A stretch of DNA of 16,110 nt, taken from assembly GCA_009698045.1 (NCBI GenBank), contig WLRE01000018.1, forward strand, positions 1 to 16,110, given 5' to 3'. The position numbers were made by a program, and so were the translations under genes. The notes under the pieces were generated by a model that was given only the letters and a program-made list of their open reading frames with translations, had not been told where the DNA came from and made no database searches. This DNA comes from Actinomycetota bacterium. Its GTDB lineage: Bacteria; Actinomycetota; Actinomycetes; Nanopelagicales; Nanopelagicaceae. Of this stretch, positions 6,005-13,501 are shown one piece after another (positions within the stretch are counted from its first letter, which is position 1; each line of letters starts with the position of its first letter).

Positions 6005-7282
6005 CTATTCGGGGAGTTTTCCCAGCCCAGCATGAGTGTTGAGGATTCGCACATGACTTGGGTTGAGTTCATCCAAGGTTTCTACGCCAATTAACTTCAT
6101 CGAACGAATCATCTGACCACGCATGATTTCGAGTGCGCGCTCTACGCCATCTTGTCCGCCTGCCATAAGTCCGTACAAATAGGCACGACCCACGTAGGTG
6201 TATTGAGCACCGAGTGCGATTGCGGCAAGAACATCTGCGCCGTGCATGATGCCGGTATCGATATGGACTTCGAGATCACTCTTGAGCTCTTTGCGAACTT
6301 CTTGGACTAAGTGCAATGGAACCGGTGCGCGGTCGAGTTGGCGACCACCGTGGTTAGAGAGAAGCACCGCATCGACACCGAGGTCGGCTGCCTTCTTTGC
6401 ATCGTCAACGTTCTGGACTCCCTTAATAGTGAGAGTACCCTTCCACTGCTCGCGAATCCATTTTAGATCTTCAAAAGTCATTGTTGGATCGAACATATAG
6501 TCGAGAAGTTCTCCGACGGTGCCGTTCCAGTTAGACATTGATGCGAATTCAATTGCAGGCGTAGTCAAGAAGTTCCACACCCATTCCGGACGTGGAATTG
6601 CATTAAGAACAGTTTTGGCTGTCAGTGATGGTGGAACAGTTAAACCGTTGCGGTAATCGCGCAGACGATGGCCTGATGCAGGAACATCGACAGTCAACAT
6701 TAAATTCTTAACACCAGCTTTTGCAGCAGCATCGACTAGACGCATTGAACCTTCTCGGTCTTTCCACATATATAACTGGAACCAGTTAGTGCCGCCGGGC
6801 GCTGCAGCTACAACATCTTCAATCTTTGTGGTGCCTAGAGTGGAGAGAGTAAATGGAATACCGAACTTCTCGGCTGCACGCGCTCCGGCAATTTCACCTT
6901 CAGAGTGCATCATGCGGGTAAAGCCGGTGGGCGCAATACCTACTGGCATGTTGAAAGTTTCGCCCAGAGTCTTGCGGGTGAGATCTGCCTTTGAAACATC
7001 ACGGAGAATGTGTGGGCGAAATTCAATATCTAGAAATGCTTGGCGAGCACGGCTGAGGCTTACTTCAGATTCCGCTGCGCCATCGGTGTAATCGAATGGA
7101 CCCTGTGGGGTGCGTCGCTTGGCGATTGTGCGCAAATCCCAGATAGTCAGAGCTGCTTCTAAACGCGCCTTCTTTCGATTGAGCTTAGGCAGAGAGAAGC
7201 GAAGTAGGGGCTTGAGATCACGCCATTTAGGAAATTGACGTCTGAAGTTCTTATTAGACATTGCCTTCGCTTTCTTCTTCAT
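6005..7282 (-). CDS. lldD: FMN-dependent L-lactate dehydrogenase (LldD2-like)
   Basis: A 425-aa alpha-hydroxy-acid oxidising flavoprotein closely resembling actinobacterial LldD2. It should oxidise L-lactate to pyruvate and pass electrons to the respiratory chain. Visible landmarks: FDYTDGAAE (63-71), FMN-site VGIAPTGFTRMMHSEGE (114-130), the substrate region GHRLRDYRNG, Lys287 (TIKGVQ), catalytic His311 and Arg314 in SNHGGRQLDR, and a C-terminal GRAYLYGLMAGG. A start at 7282 overlaps the LacI-type gene stop as TAATG; an in-frame ATG at 7261 (MSNKNF) is a real alternative, and neither has a strong ribosome-binding site. Cotranscription with the rhamnose-locus regulator suggests it burns the lactate made by the RhaEW-type enzyme. 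A glycolate- or other hydroxy-acid oxidase is less likely. Confidence 0.86.
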   Translation of the reverse strand: MKKKAKAMSNKNFRRQFPKWRDLKPLLRFSLPKLNRKKARLEAALTIWDLRTIAKRRTPQGPFDYTDGAAESEVSLSRARQAFLDIEFRPHILRDVSKADLTRKTLGETFNMPVGIAPTGFTRMMHSEGEIAGARAAEKFGIPFTLSTLGTTKIEDVVAAAPGGTNWFQLYMWKDREGSMRLVDAAAKAGVKNLMLTVDVPASGHRLRDYRNGLTVPPSLTAKTVLNAIPRPEWVWNFLTTPAIEFASMSNWNGTVGELLDYMFDPTMTFEDLKWIREQWKGTLTIKGVQNVDDAKKAADLGVDAVLLSNHGGRQLDRAPVPLHLVQEVRKELKSDLEVHIDTGIMHGADVLAAIALGAQYTYVGRAYLYGLMAGGQDGVERALEIMRGQMIRSMKLIGVETLDELNPSHVRILNTHAGLGKLPE

Positions 7283-8319
7283 TATGAGATTCTTAAAGTT
7301 GCACGGTGGGAAGTAGTAGGAGCTGTTGAAGAGCGGACGATTAAACGAGGTTGGAACTCAATACGTTGGTGGACGTGGCGTTCAGGATTTTCGCACTCGG
7401 AAATGATTAATTCAGCAGCGGCATAACCTAGTTCGTAAGCGGGTTGTGAAATTGAGGTAAGAGGAACTGCTGCACTCTCTGCGAAATCAATATCGTCATA
7501 ACCGATGACCGAAACTTCTTCAGGAAGAGATATTCCGTTTTCGCGAAGAGCGCGAATTGCGCCCAGCGCAATCATGTCGTTGCCGCAGATAATTCCGGTG
7601 AAATCTAACTCTTTATCAATCTTCTTTTTAACGGCTTCGTAGGCACTTTGTGCACTCATCGACTCGAGGCGGAGTTCTGTAATGATGGGGCGTTCATGTT
7701 CTGGTAGTTTGGAAATCGCTTCTGCAATTCCTGCACTGCGATCTGCTACCTGGGGAATATCTGCCTTGCCAGTAAGCAACAAAATATTTCGGTGCCCGAG
7801 TTCTTGCAGATGTGTCAGCGCAAGAGAACCTCCATATGAGTCGTTAACCGCAACGCTGCATGCTTGCAATCCCTGTGCCGGGCGGTCAACTAATGCAAGT
7901 CGAATTCCTTTTTCGGTGACGCTAGCGAGCGCCCGGTTGGAATCGCGTGCTGGCGTAATGAGAATGCCTTCCACATTTTGCGCACTGAGCACATCTAGAT
8001 ACTGGACTTCTTTCTCTGTGCTCGCATCGGTATTGCAGAGAATGACCACATATTTGGCAGCAAATGCTGCATCGTTCACACCTCGAGCAAGATCAGTAAA
8101 GAATGGGTTGGAAATATCAGGAACAACTAATCCAATGACGCGATTGCGTCCAGCGCGTAAGTTGCGAGCGGAGGCATTCGGGACAAAGCCCATCTCCTCA
8201 ATAACTTTTTGAACTTTACGCAGAGTGCGTGGGGCAAGTACTTCTGGGCGGTTGATTGCATTGGAGACAGTGCCCAAAGAGACGCCAGCAGCTTTCGCTA
8301 CATCTCTAATGCTGGCCAC
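7282..8319 (-). CDS. LacI-family transcriptional regulator, likely rhamnose regulator
   Basis: A 345-aa LacI/GalR-type repressor. The N-terminal helix-turn-helix (SIRDVAKAAGVSLGTVSNAI) and hinge helix region (NASARNLRAGR, about 48-58) precede a periplasmic-binding-protein-like sugar domain (about 60-325; NRVIGLVVPDISNPFF, then VIGYDDIDFAESAAVPLTSI). The start is GTG at 8319, supported by AGGGAG 5 nt upstream. It is divergent from the rhamnose catabolic genes across a 173-bp spacer with palindromes of the LacI-type sort, so it probably represses those genes, and perhaps its own operon, until rhamnose or a derivative is present. It overlaps the downstream lactate dehydrogenase gene (TAATG). B. 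subtilis and many other bacteria use a DeoR- or AraC-type regulator here instead. Ligand identity is inferred from context only. Confidence 0.85.
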   Translation of the reverse strand: MASIRDVAKAAGVSLGTVSNAINRPEVLAPRTLRKVQKVIEEMGFVPNASARNLRAGRNRVIGLVVPDISNPFFTDLARGVNDAAFAAKYVVILCNTDASTEKEVQYLDVLSAQNVEGILITPARDSNRALASVTEKGIRLALVDRPAQGLQACSVAVNDSYGGSLALTHLQELGHRNILLLTGKADIPQVADRSAGIAEAISKLPEHERPIITELRLESMSAQSAYEAVKKKIDKELDFTGIICGNDMIALGAIRALRENGISLPEEVSVIGYDDIDFAESAAVPLTSISQPAYELGYAAAELIISECENPERHVHQRIEFQPRLIVRSSTAPTTSHRATLRIS

Positions 8320-8334
8320 AAGGACTCCCTAAAA

Positions 8335-8355
8335 TTGAACAGATTCAATTGAACA
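8335..8355. promoter_or_regulatory. Second operator candidate in the regulator leader
   Basis: TTGAACA occurs twice in direct orientation (8335-8341 and 8349-8355). Between and over them lies the perfect 10-bp palindrome TTCAATTGAA (8344-8353). The half-sites match those of the larger palindrome at 8393-8409. The position is just upstream of the LacI-type gene's ribosome-binding site, within its likely leader, so binding would give autoregulation. Confidence 0.5.
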
Positions 8356-8392
8356 CTTGAAACGATACAGGATTTAGAGCGAGGCTGGCTAC

Positions 8393-8409
8393 CTGTTCAA
8401 TTTGAACAG
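8393..8409. promoter_or_regulatory. Main operator candidate of the rhamnose locus
   Basis: CTGTTCAATTTGAACAG is a perfect 17-bp inverted repeat around a central base, within the size range of LacI-family sites. It lies about 20 bp upstream of the proposed rhaM -35. On the minus strand its TTGAAC half (8400-8395) could serve as the -35 of the regulator promoter, with TAAATC (8376-8371) 18 bp away as a weak -10. Its centre is about 52 bp from that of the 8344-8353 palindrome, close to five helical turns. Confidence 0.65.
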
Positions 8410-8428
8410 ATCGACTTATTGCGCTTGA

Positions 8429-8457
8429 TTGACGCCTTTTCCCGGAGTCAATAACCT
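8429..8457 (+). promoter_or_regulatory. Promoter of the rhamnose catabolic operon
   Basis: -35 TTGACG (8429-8434), a 17-bp spacer and -10 TAACCT (8452-8457; fits actinobacterial TAnnnT). The expected start near 8464 gives a leader of about 30 nt carrying AAGGAG just before the rhaM ATG. Confidence 0.55.
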
Positions 8458-8492
8458 TAGCTATCTGCTTAAAACGGTTCAAGGAGAATTCA

Positions 8493-8816
8493 ATGGAGAG
8501 AGTCGCATTCCGCCTCAAAGTTCGCGCCGAGATGATGGATGAGTACGCACGCAGACATGCAGAAGTCTGGCCTGAAATGCTCGAAGCTCTTCGCTCAACT
8601 GGCTGGACCAACTACTCCATTTTTATGGACCGCACCGATGGCGCTCTCTTTGGATATTTCGAGACGCCAGATTTAGCAGCAGCCCTCGCAGGCATTGGAA
8701 AGACCGAGATCAACGAAAAATGGCAGAACGATATGGCGCCATTCTTTGAGAATCTTGATGGAGTTCATGCAGATAAGGGATTTACCAAGCTCGAGCACGT
8801 CTTCTTTCTTCAATAA
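8493..8816 (+). CDS. rhaM: L-rhamnose mutarotase
   Basis: A 107-aa protein matching RhaM in length and residues. It interconverts alpha and beta anomers of L-rhamnose so that the isomerase sees its preferred form. Tyr18 and His22 in MDEYARRHAEVWPEM sit at the same positions as the catalytic pair of E. coli RhaM, and Trp77 (NEKWQNDM) fits the conserved tryptophan near the pocket. The sequence ends in the typical LEHVFFL. AAGGAG lies 7 nt upstream of the ATG. It is the first gene of the rightward catabolic operon, 39 bp before the isomerase gene. Confidence 0.95.
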   Translation: MERVAFRLKVRAEMMDEYARRHAEVWPEMLEALRSTGWTNYSIFMDRTDGALFGYFETPDLAAALAGIGKTEINEKWQNDMAPFFENLDGVHADKGFTKLEHVFFLQ

Positions 8817-8827
8817 TCTTCAATAAT
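8808..8827 (+). repeat. Perfect tandem duplication of a 10-bp unit
   Basis: CTTCAATAAT is repeated twice without a gap. The first copy contains the rhaM stop codon (8814-8816); the second lies in the spacer before rhaI. Probably a slippage duplication that left the reading frame intact. Confidence 0.85.
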
Positions 8828-8855
8828 TTTTCGCCTACTACTAAGAGGAGTCACC

Positions 8856-10022
8856 ATGGGATCTAAAGCCGACGTCAAGAAAGTTCTCGATCGTTTACAG
8901 ATCGAAACTCCATCATGGGCATACGGAAATTCTGGAACGCGCTTTAAAGTCTTTGGTCAACCGGGAGTTCCTCGTGATCCCTTTGAAAAAGTCGAAGACG
9001 CTGCGCAAGTACACAAGTACACCGGAGCTGCTCATAGCGTTGCGCTCCATATTCCATGGGACAAGGTCGAGGATTACGCGAAATTTGCCAAGCATGCAAA
9101 AGATCTTGGCGTAGTACTGGGCACCATCAACTCCAATACTTTCCAAGATGATGATTACAAGTTGGGTTCCGTCTGCCACCCAGATAAGAAGATACGCGAG
9201 AAGGCGGTCCGTCACCTTCTCGAATGTATCGAGATTATGAATATCACTGGCTCACAAGATTTGAAGTTGTGGTTTGCTGATGGCACTAACTATCCCGGCC
9301 AAGACAGCATTAGTGGTCGCCAAGATCGCCTCTCTGAATCACTTCACGAGACCTATAAGCATCTAACTGGCAAGCAGAGAATGCTGGTCGAATATAAATT
9401 CTTTGAGCCATCTTTCTACACCACCGATATTCCAGACTGGGGAACGTCATATGCGCACTGCTTGCAGCTGGGTGAGCGCGCGATGGTCTGTGTTGACACT
9501 GGTCACCACGCACCAGGAACAAATATCGAATTCATTGTCGCCTTCTTACTTCGTGCGAAGAAGTTAGGTGCGTTCGACTTTAACTCACGCTTCTATGCCG
9601 ATGACGATTTAATTGTTGGTGCGGCTGATCCATTCCAGTTATTCCGCATTTTGCACGAGGTAAATATCAATGGTGGCTTTGATGTTGGTACGCCAGTCTC
9701 CTTCGTTCTCGACCAATGCCACAACATTGAAGCGAAGATTCCAGGGCAAATTCGCTCAATTCTCAACGTACAAGAGGCTGCAGCGAAAGCTCTTCTCGTC
9801 GATCAAGATGCACTTAAGGCCGCACAGGTTTCAGGTGATGTTCTAGAGGCTAATGGCGTGTTAATGGATGCTTACAACACCGATGTTCGTCCGCTTCTTG
9901 AAGAGTGGCGCACTGAAAAGGGAATTGATCCCAATCCAATGAAGGCATTTAAGGCCTCCGGATATCTTAAGAAAATCGCTGACGAACGCGTCGGCGGCAA
10001 TCAAGCTGGGTGGGGTGCATAA
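8856..10022 (+). CDS. rhaI: L-rhamnose isomerase, RhaI type
   Basis: A 388-aa TIM-barrel isomerase converting L-rhamnose to L-rhamnulose. It belongs to the RhaI branch (Pseudomonas stutzeri / Gram-positive type) rather than the E. coli RhaA branch. Recognisable blocks are SVALHIPWDKVEDY, LWFADGTNYPGQD, VEYKFFEPSFYTTD, CVDTGHHAPGTN, NSRFYADDDL and FVLDQCHN. Likely metal ligands are Glu179, Asp214 and Asp286. The fourth ligand, a His in the P. stutzeri enzyme as I recall it, appears to be Asp241 here (FDFNSR). GAGGAG lies a few bases upstream of the ATG. The 3' end overlaps the next gene by 13 bp if that gene starts at GTG 10010. Confidence 0.93.
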   Translation: MGSKADVKKVLDRLQIETPSWAYGNSGTRFKVFGQPGVPRDPFEKVEDAAQVHKYTGAAHSVALHIPWDKVEDYAKFAKHAKDLGVVLGTINSNTFQDDDYKLGSVCHPDKKIREKAVRHLLECIEIMNITGSQDLKLWFADGTNYPGQDSISGRQDRLSESLHETYKHLTGKQRMLVEYKFFEPSFYTTDIPDWGTSYAHCLQLGERAMVCVDTGHHAPGTNIEFIVAFLLRAKKLGAFDFNSRFYADDDLIVGAADPFQLFRILHEVNINGGFDVGTPVSFVLDQCHNIEAKIPGQIRSILNVQEAAAKALLVDQDALKAAQVSGDVLEANGVLMDAYNTDVRPLLEEWRTEKGIDPNPMKAFKASGYLKKIADERVGGNQAGWGA

Positions 10023-12073
10023 TTAAAAAGCTATCTGAGTTAACTCCTGCAGTTAACGAACTTATCGCTCGCTCCAATCGTTTAGGTGCTGACCCCAAGG
10101 TGACCAACTACGCTGGCGGAAATACTTCTGCCAAAGGAACAATTACCGACCCAATTTCCGGCAAGCCAACATCTCTTCTCTTTGTAAAGGGATCTGGTGG
10201 AGATCTTGGGACACTTAAAGAAGAGGGCATTGCTGTTCTTTATACCGAGAAAGTACACGAGCTAAAGAATGTGTACACCGGCGTAGATCGCGAAGATGAA
10301 ATGGTTGCGCTCTTTGATTACTGCCTCTTTGGTAAAGGTGGAGCTGCTCCGAGCATTGATACTTCCATGCATGGTCTGGTCGACAAGTTGCATGTAGATC
10401 ACTTGCATCCAGATTCAATTATTGCTTTCGCAACATCTGCGGGCGGTCCTGCTATTACCAAAAAGTGTTTTGGTGATGAAATTCTCTGGGTCGATTGGCG
10501 TCGCCCTGGATTCCAGCTTGGATTAGATATTGCAAAGATTGCAGCAGAAAATCCCAACGCTAAGGGTTGCATATTGGGTGGCCACGGTTTAACTACCTGG
10601 GCTGATACATCTGCCGAATGTGAGAAGCGTTCACTCGATGCCATCAAGAAGGCAGAAGATTTCATTAAAGCGAATGGGAAGGCAGAACCATTCGGCGCTC
10701 AAGTCGCCAAATACAAAGCACTCCCTGAAGCAGAGCGTCGTGCACGCGCAGCCAAACTCTCGCCTATTTTGCGCGGAGTAGCTTCACAAGATGCCCGGAT
10801 GATTGGTCATTTCACTGACTCAGAAGTTGTACTGGATTTTGTTGCCAGTACATCACTGCAAAAGTTGGCAGCGCTGGGCACTTCCTGCCCAGATCACTTC
10901 TTACGCACAAAGGTCTCCCCTATGGTCGTGGATACCGAGCCGGGTGCAGACCTGGAAGAAGTAATCGCTCGCATTCGCGTTCTACATGAGGAATATCGCG
11001 CAAATTACTCCGCTTACTACAACCGTCATGCAACCAAAGAATCTCCTGCTATTCGAGGCGCAGATCCACTCATTATTTTGGTTCCTGGTATCGGAATGTT
11101 CTCATATGGCAAAGATAAGCAGACCGCTCGCGTAGCCGGTGAATTCTATGTCAACGCCATCAATGTGATGCGAGGTGCGGAAGCGCTCTCCACATATGCC
11201 CCAATCTCAGAGTTTGAAAAGTTCCGCATCGAGTACTGGGACTTAGAAGAAGCAAAGCTTCGTCGCATGCCTAAGCCAAAGGCTCTTCAGGGACATATTG
11301 CACTCGTTACAGGTGGCGCATCAGGAATCGGACGCGCGATTGTTCAACGCTATTTCGATGAAGGTGCTTGTGTTGCAATCGCCGACCGAGATTTAGATGG
11401 CGCCAAAAAACTCATCGCCGAAATGGGCAACTCTGAACGCTTGCTAGCGATCGGCGTAGATGTCACTCTGGAAGATCAAGTCTCTGCTGCTGTACATGCA
11501 ACTACCCTTGCATTCGGTGGAATCGATATCTTGGTGAACAACGCTGGACTCTCGCTCTCTAAGTCGTTAGTTGAAACAACAGTGAACGACTGGGATCTTC
11601 AACATAATGTGATGGCTCGTGGTTCATTCTTATTCTCGCGCGAAGTCGCTAAGGCCATGATTGTGCAGAAGATGGCAGGAAACATTCTTTACATCGCATC
11701 CAAAAATGCTGTATTTGCTGGCCCTAACAATGTTGCCTATGGCGCGACAAAGGCTGATCAAGCACACCAAGTGCGTTTACTTGCTGCTGAACTTGGTGAG
11801 CACGGCATCCGCGTGAATGGAATCAATCCTGATGGCGTAGTACAAGGTTCTGGCATCTTTGCGAGTGGATGGGGCGCAAACCGCGCTGCCGTCTATGGCG
11901 TTGAGGAAGAGAAGCTTGGTGCATTTTATGCGCAACGAAGTATCTTAAAACTTGAAGTTCTTCCATCTCACATTGCTGCAGCAGCATTTGCCTTTGTTGC
12001 TGGAGATTTACCGCTAACTACTGGATTGCATATCCCGGTAGATAGTGGCGTAGCGAGTGCATTCCTGCGCTAA
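10010..12073 (+). CDS. rhaEW: Bifunctional rhamnulose-1-phosphate aldolase / L-lactaldehyde dehydrogenase
   Basis: A 687-aa fusion matching the RhaEW (YuxG) family in length. The N-terminal class II aldolase domain (about 15-250) should split L-rhamnulose-1-phosphate into DHAP and L-lactaldehyde. Candidate zinc ligands are in HVDHLHPD (His131, His133) and GGHGLTTW (His192). The C-terminal short-chain dehydrogenase (about 427-687) should oxidise lactaldehyde to lactate with NAD. It has the cofactor motif TGGASGIG from 434, NNAG at 510-513, and a catalytic triad of Ser564, Tyr577 and Lys581 (YGATK). The GTG at 10010 overlaps rhaI by 13 bp; no good ribosome-binding site is seen, so translation may be coupled, and no other standard start codon is near. 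The gene ends 2 nt before rhaB. Confidence 0.93.
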   Translation: MGCIIKKLSELTPAVNELIARSNRLGADPKVTNYAGGNTSAKGTITDPISGKPTSLLFVKGSGGDLGTLKEEGIAVLYTEKVHELKNVYTGVDREDEMVALFDYCLFGKGGAAPSIDTSMHGLVDKLHVDHLHPDSIIAFATSAGGPAITKKCFGDEILWVDWRRPGFQLGLDIAKIAAENPNAKGCILGGHGLTTWADTSAECEKRSLDAIKKAEDFIKANGKAEPFGAQVAKYKALPEAERRARAAKLSPILRGVASQDARMIGHFTDSEVVLDFVASTSLQKLAALGTSCPDHFLRTKVSPMVVDTEPGADLEEVIARIRVLHEEYRANYSAYYNRHATKESPAIRGADPLIILVPGIGMFSYGKDKQTARVAGEFYVNAINVMRGAEALSTYAPISEFEKFRIEYWDLEEAKLRRMPKPKALQGHIALVTGGASGIGRAIVQRYFDEGACVAIADRDLDGAKKLIAEMGNSERLLAIGVDVTLEDQVSAAVHATTLAFGGIDILVNNAGLSLSKSLVETTVNDWDLQHNVMARGSFLFSREVAKAMIVQKMAGNILYIASKNAVFAGPNNVAYGATKADQAHQVRLLAAELGEHGIRVNGINPDGVVQGSGIFASGWGANRAAVYGVEEEKLGAFYAQRSILKLEVLPSHIAAAAFAFVAGDLPLTTGLHIPVDSGVASAFLR

Positions 12074-12075
12074 CT

Positions 12076-13476
12076 ATGGCCTCATACGCAGCGATTGATT
12101 TAGGTGCAACCAGCGGCCGAGTGGCCGTTGGAACTATTTCGGATGGAAAAATCTCCTTCGAAATTATTCACCGATTTACTAATGACCCAATAAATGATCC
12201 AGTTGATGGGCTGCTCTGGAACTGGTCCAAACTTCAAGAAGAAGTTCTTATCGGACTCAAGATGGCAGTTAAGAAGTATGTTCTTACCTCTGTTGCTGTT
12301 GATTCCTGGGGGGTCGATTATCAACTTCTCAATAAGGATGGCTCTCTCAACAAGCGAGTCTTTTCTTATCGCAATTTGCGCCTCGAAGGTGTCATGGAAA
12401 ATACCGTCAAACTCGTGGGCAAAGAGCGAATCTACAAAAGTACTGGAATTCAATTTCTTACCTTTAACACGATTTACCAATTTATTGCCGGACTTTCGAT
12501 TGATGAATTTGAAGGTGCCAGCCAATTCTTAATGCTGCCTGATGCACTCAACTATTTTCTCTGCGGGAGTATGACGCAAGAGGTGACGAATGCATCCACT
12601 ACCCAACTGCTAGATCCTTCAACACGAGATTGGGATTGGGATCTCATCGCAGAACTTGATCTGCCTAAAGGAATATTCCCTGCACTTCACGAGGCCGGAA
12701 CTACATTGAGCAAGATAAAGGGACATGGTCAGCTCGATGGAATTCCAGTTGTCGCCGTAGGTTCGCATGACACTGCATCTGCTGTTGCCGCAGTTCCAAT
12801 GACTAATCCGGAAAAATCTATTTATATCTCTAGCGGAACTTGGTCATTGGTCGGATATGAAAAACCGCAAGCAAATACATCTAATCAAGCTTTTGAAATC
12901 GATTTAACAAATGAGCTTGGTGTGCAAGGCACGGTGCGTTCACTCCGAAATGTCGCTGGCATGTGGCTACTCTCTGAATGCCAACGAGATTGGGCAGCAC
13001 AAGGACTAGATATCAAGGTGGAAGATCTTGTAGCCGCGGCACAGAAGGTTGCTACCAACTCCTTTCTGATTAATCCCAACGATCACCTCTTTTTAGCTGC
13101 GGGGAACATGGTTGGTCGAATTGCTGAATATTGCATCGCTAATAACGCTCCTGTTCCAACTACTCCGCCAGAGTATGCACGTTGTATTTTTGACAGCCTG
13201 GCTGCTGCTTATGATCAAGTCATCTCTGATTTTGAAGAGGTCGAAGGTCATGCATTTGATGTGATTTACGTCGTAGGTGGCGGAAGCGCAAATGACTTCC
13301 TCAACCAATTAACAGCCGATGTCACAAGAAAGAAAGTGATAACTGGCGCGGTTGAAGCGACGCTTTTAGGAAATATTGGCATGCAGGCAATTGCTGCCGG
13401 TGAAGTTTCAGGGCTACCGCACTTGCGCGAGATGATTTCTACATCCATCACTCAGAAAATTTTTCTTCCCTCATAA
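12076..13476 (+). CDS. rhaB: L-rhamnulokinase
   Basis: A 466-aa FGGY-family carbohydrate kinase that phosphorylates L-rhamnulose at C1 with ATP, between the isomerase and aldolase steps. Seen: the first phosphate-binding loop AIDLGATSGR (6-15), the sugar-site stretch VAVDSWGVDYQLL (73-85), YRN (98-100), the likely catalytic base Asp232 in GSHDTASA, the ATP-site motif ISSGTWSLVG, and a late VVGGGSANDFLNQLTAD motif. DSWGVD and the SGTWSLVG sequence are typical of rhamnulokinases rather than xylulo- or glycerol kinases. The gene starts 2 nt after the aldolase/dehydrogenase stop and is surely cotranscribed. Confidence 0.93.
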   Translation: MASYAAIDLGATSGRVAVGTISDGKISFEIIHRFTNDPINDPVDGLLWNWSKLQEEVLIGLKMAVKKYVLTSVAVDSWGVDYQLLNKDGSLNKRVFSYRNLRLEGVMENTVKLVGKERIYKSTGIQFLTFNTIYQFIAGLSIDEFEGASQFLMLPDALNYFLCGSMTQEVTNASTTQLLDPSTRDWDWDLIAELDLPKGIFPALHEAGTTLSKIKGHGQLDGIPVVAVGSHDTASAVAAVPMTNPEKSIYISSGTWSLVGYEKPQANTSNQAFEIDLTNELGVQGTVRSLRNVAGMWLLSECQRDWAAQGLDIKVEDLVAAAQKVATNSFLINPNDHLFLAAGNMVGRIAEYCIANNAPVPTTPPEYARCIFDSLAAAYDQVISDFEEVEGHAFDVIYVVGGGSANDFLNQLTADVTRKKVITGAVEATLLGNIGMQAIAAGEVSGLPHLREMISTSITQKIFLPS

Positions 13477-13488
13477 GCTAAAGGGGCG

Positions 13489-13501
13489 TAGACTTTTAAC
13501 T
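13489..13501 (+). promoter_or_regulatory. Possible leaderless promoter of the CitE-like gene
   Basis: TAGACT (13489-13494) fits the TAnnnT -10 pattern and lies 7 bp before the ATG at 13502, placing transcription start at the start codon. No clear -35 is visible. The only purine-rich stretch (AAGGGG) is about 15 nt upstream of the ATG, too far to be an efficient ribosome-binding site. Confidence 0.45.

Noticed and set aside
7682..8212. Long plus-strand open frame (176 codons) opposite the LacI-type gene
   Set aside because: Antisense shadow of a well-supported gene, with no ribosome-binding site or family features.
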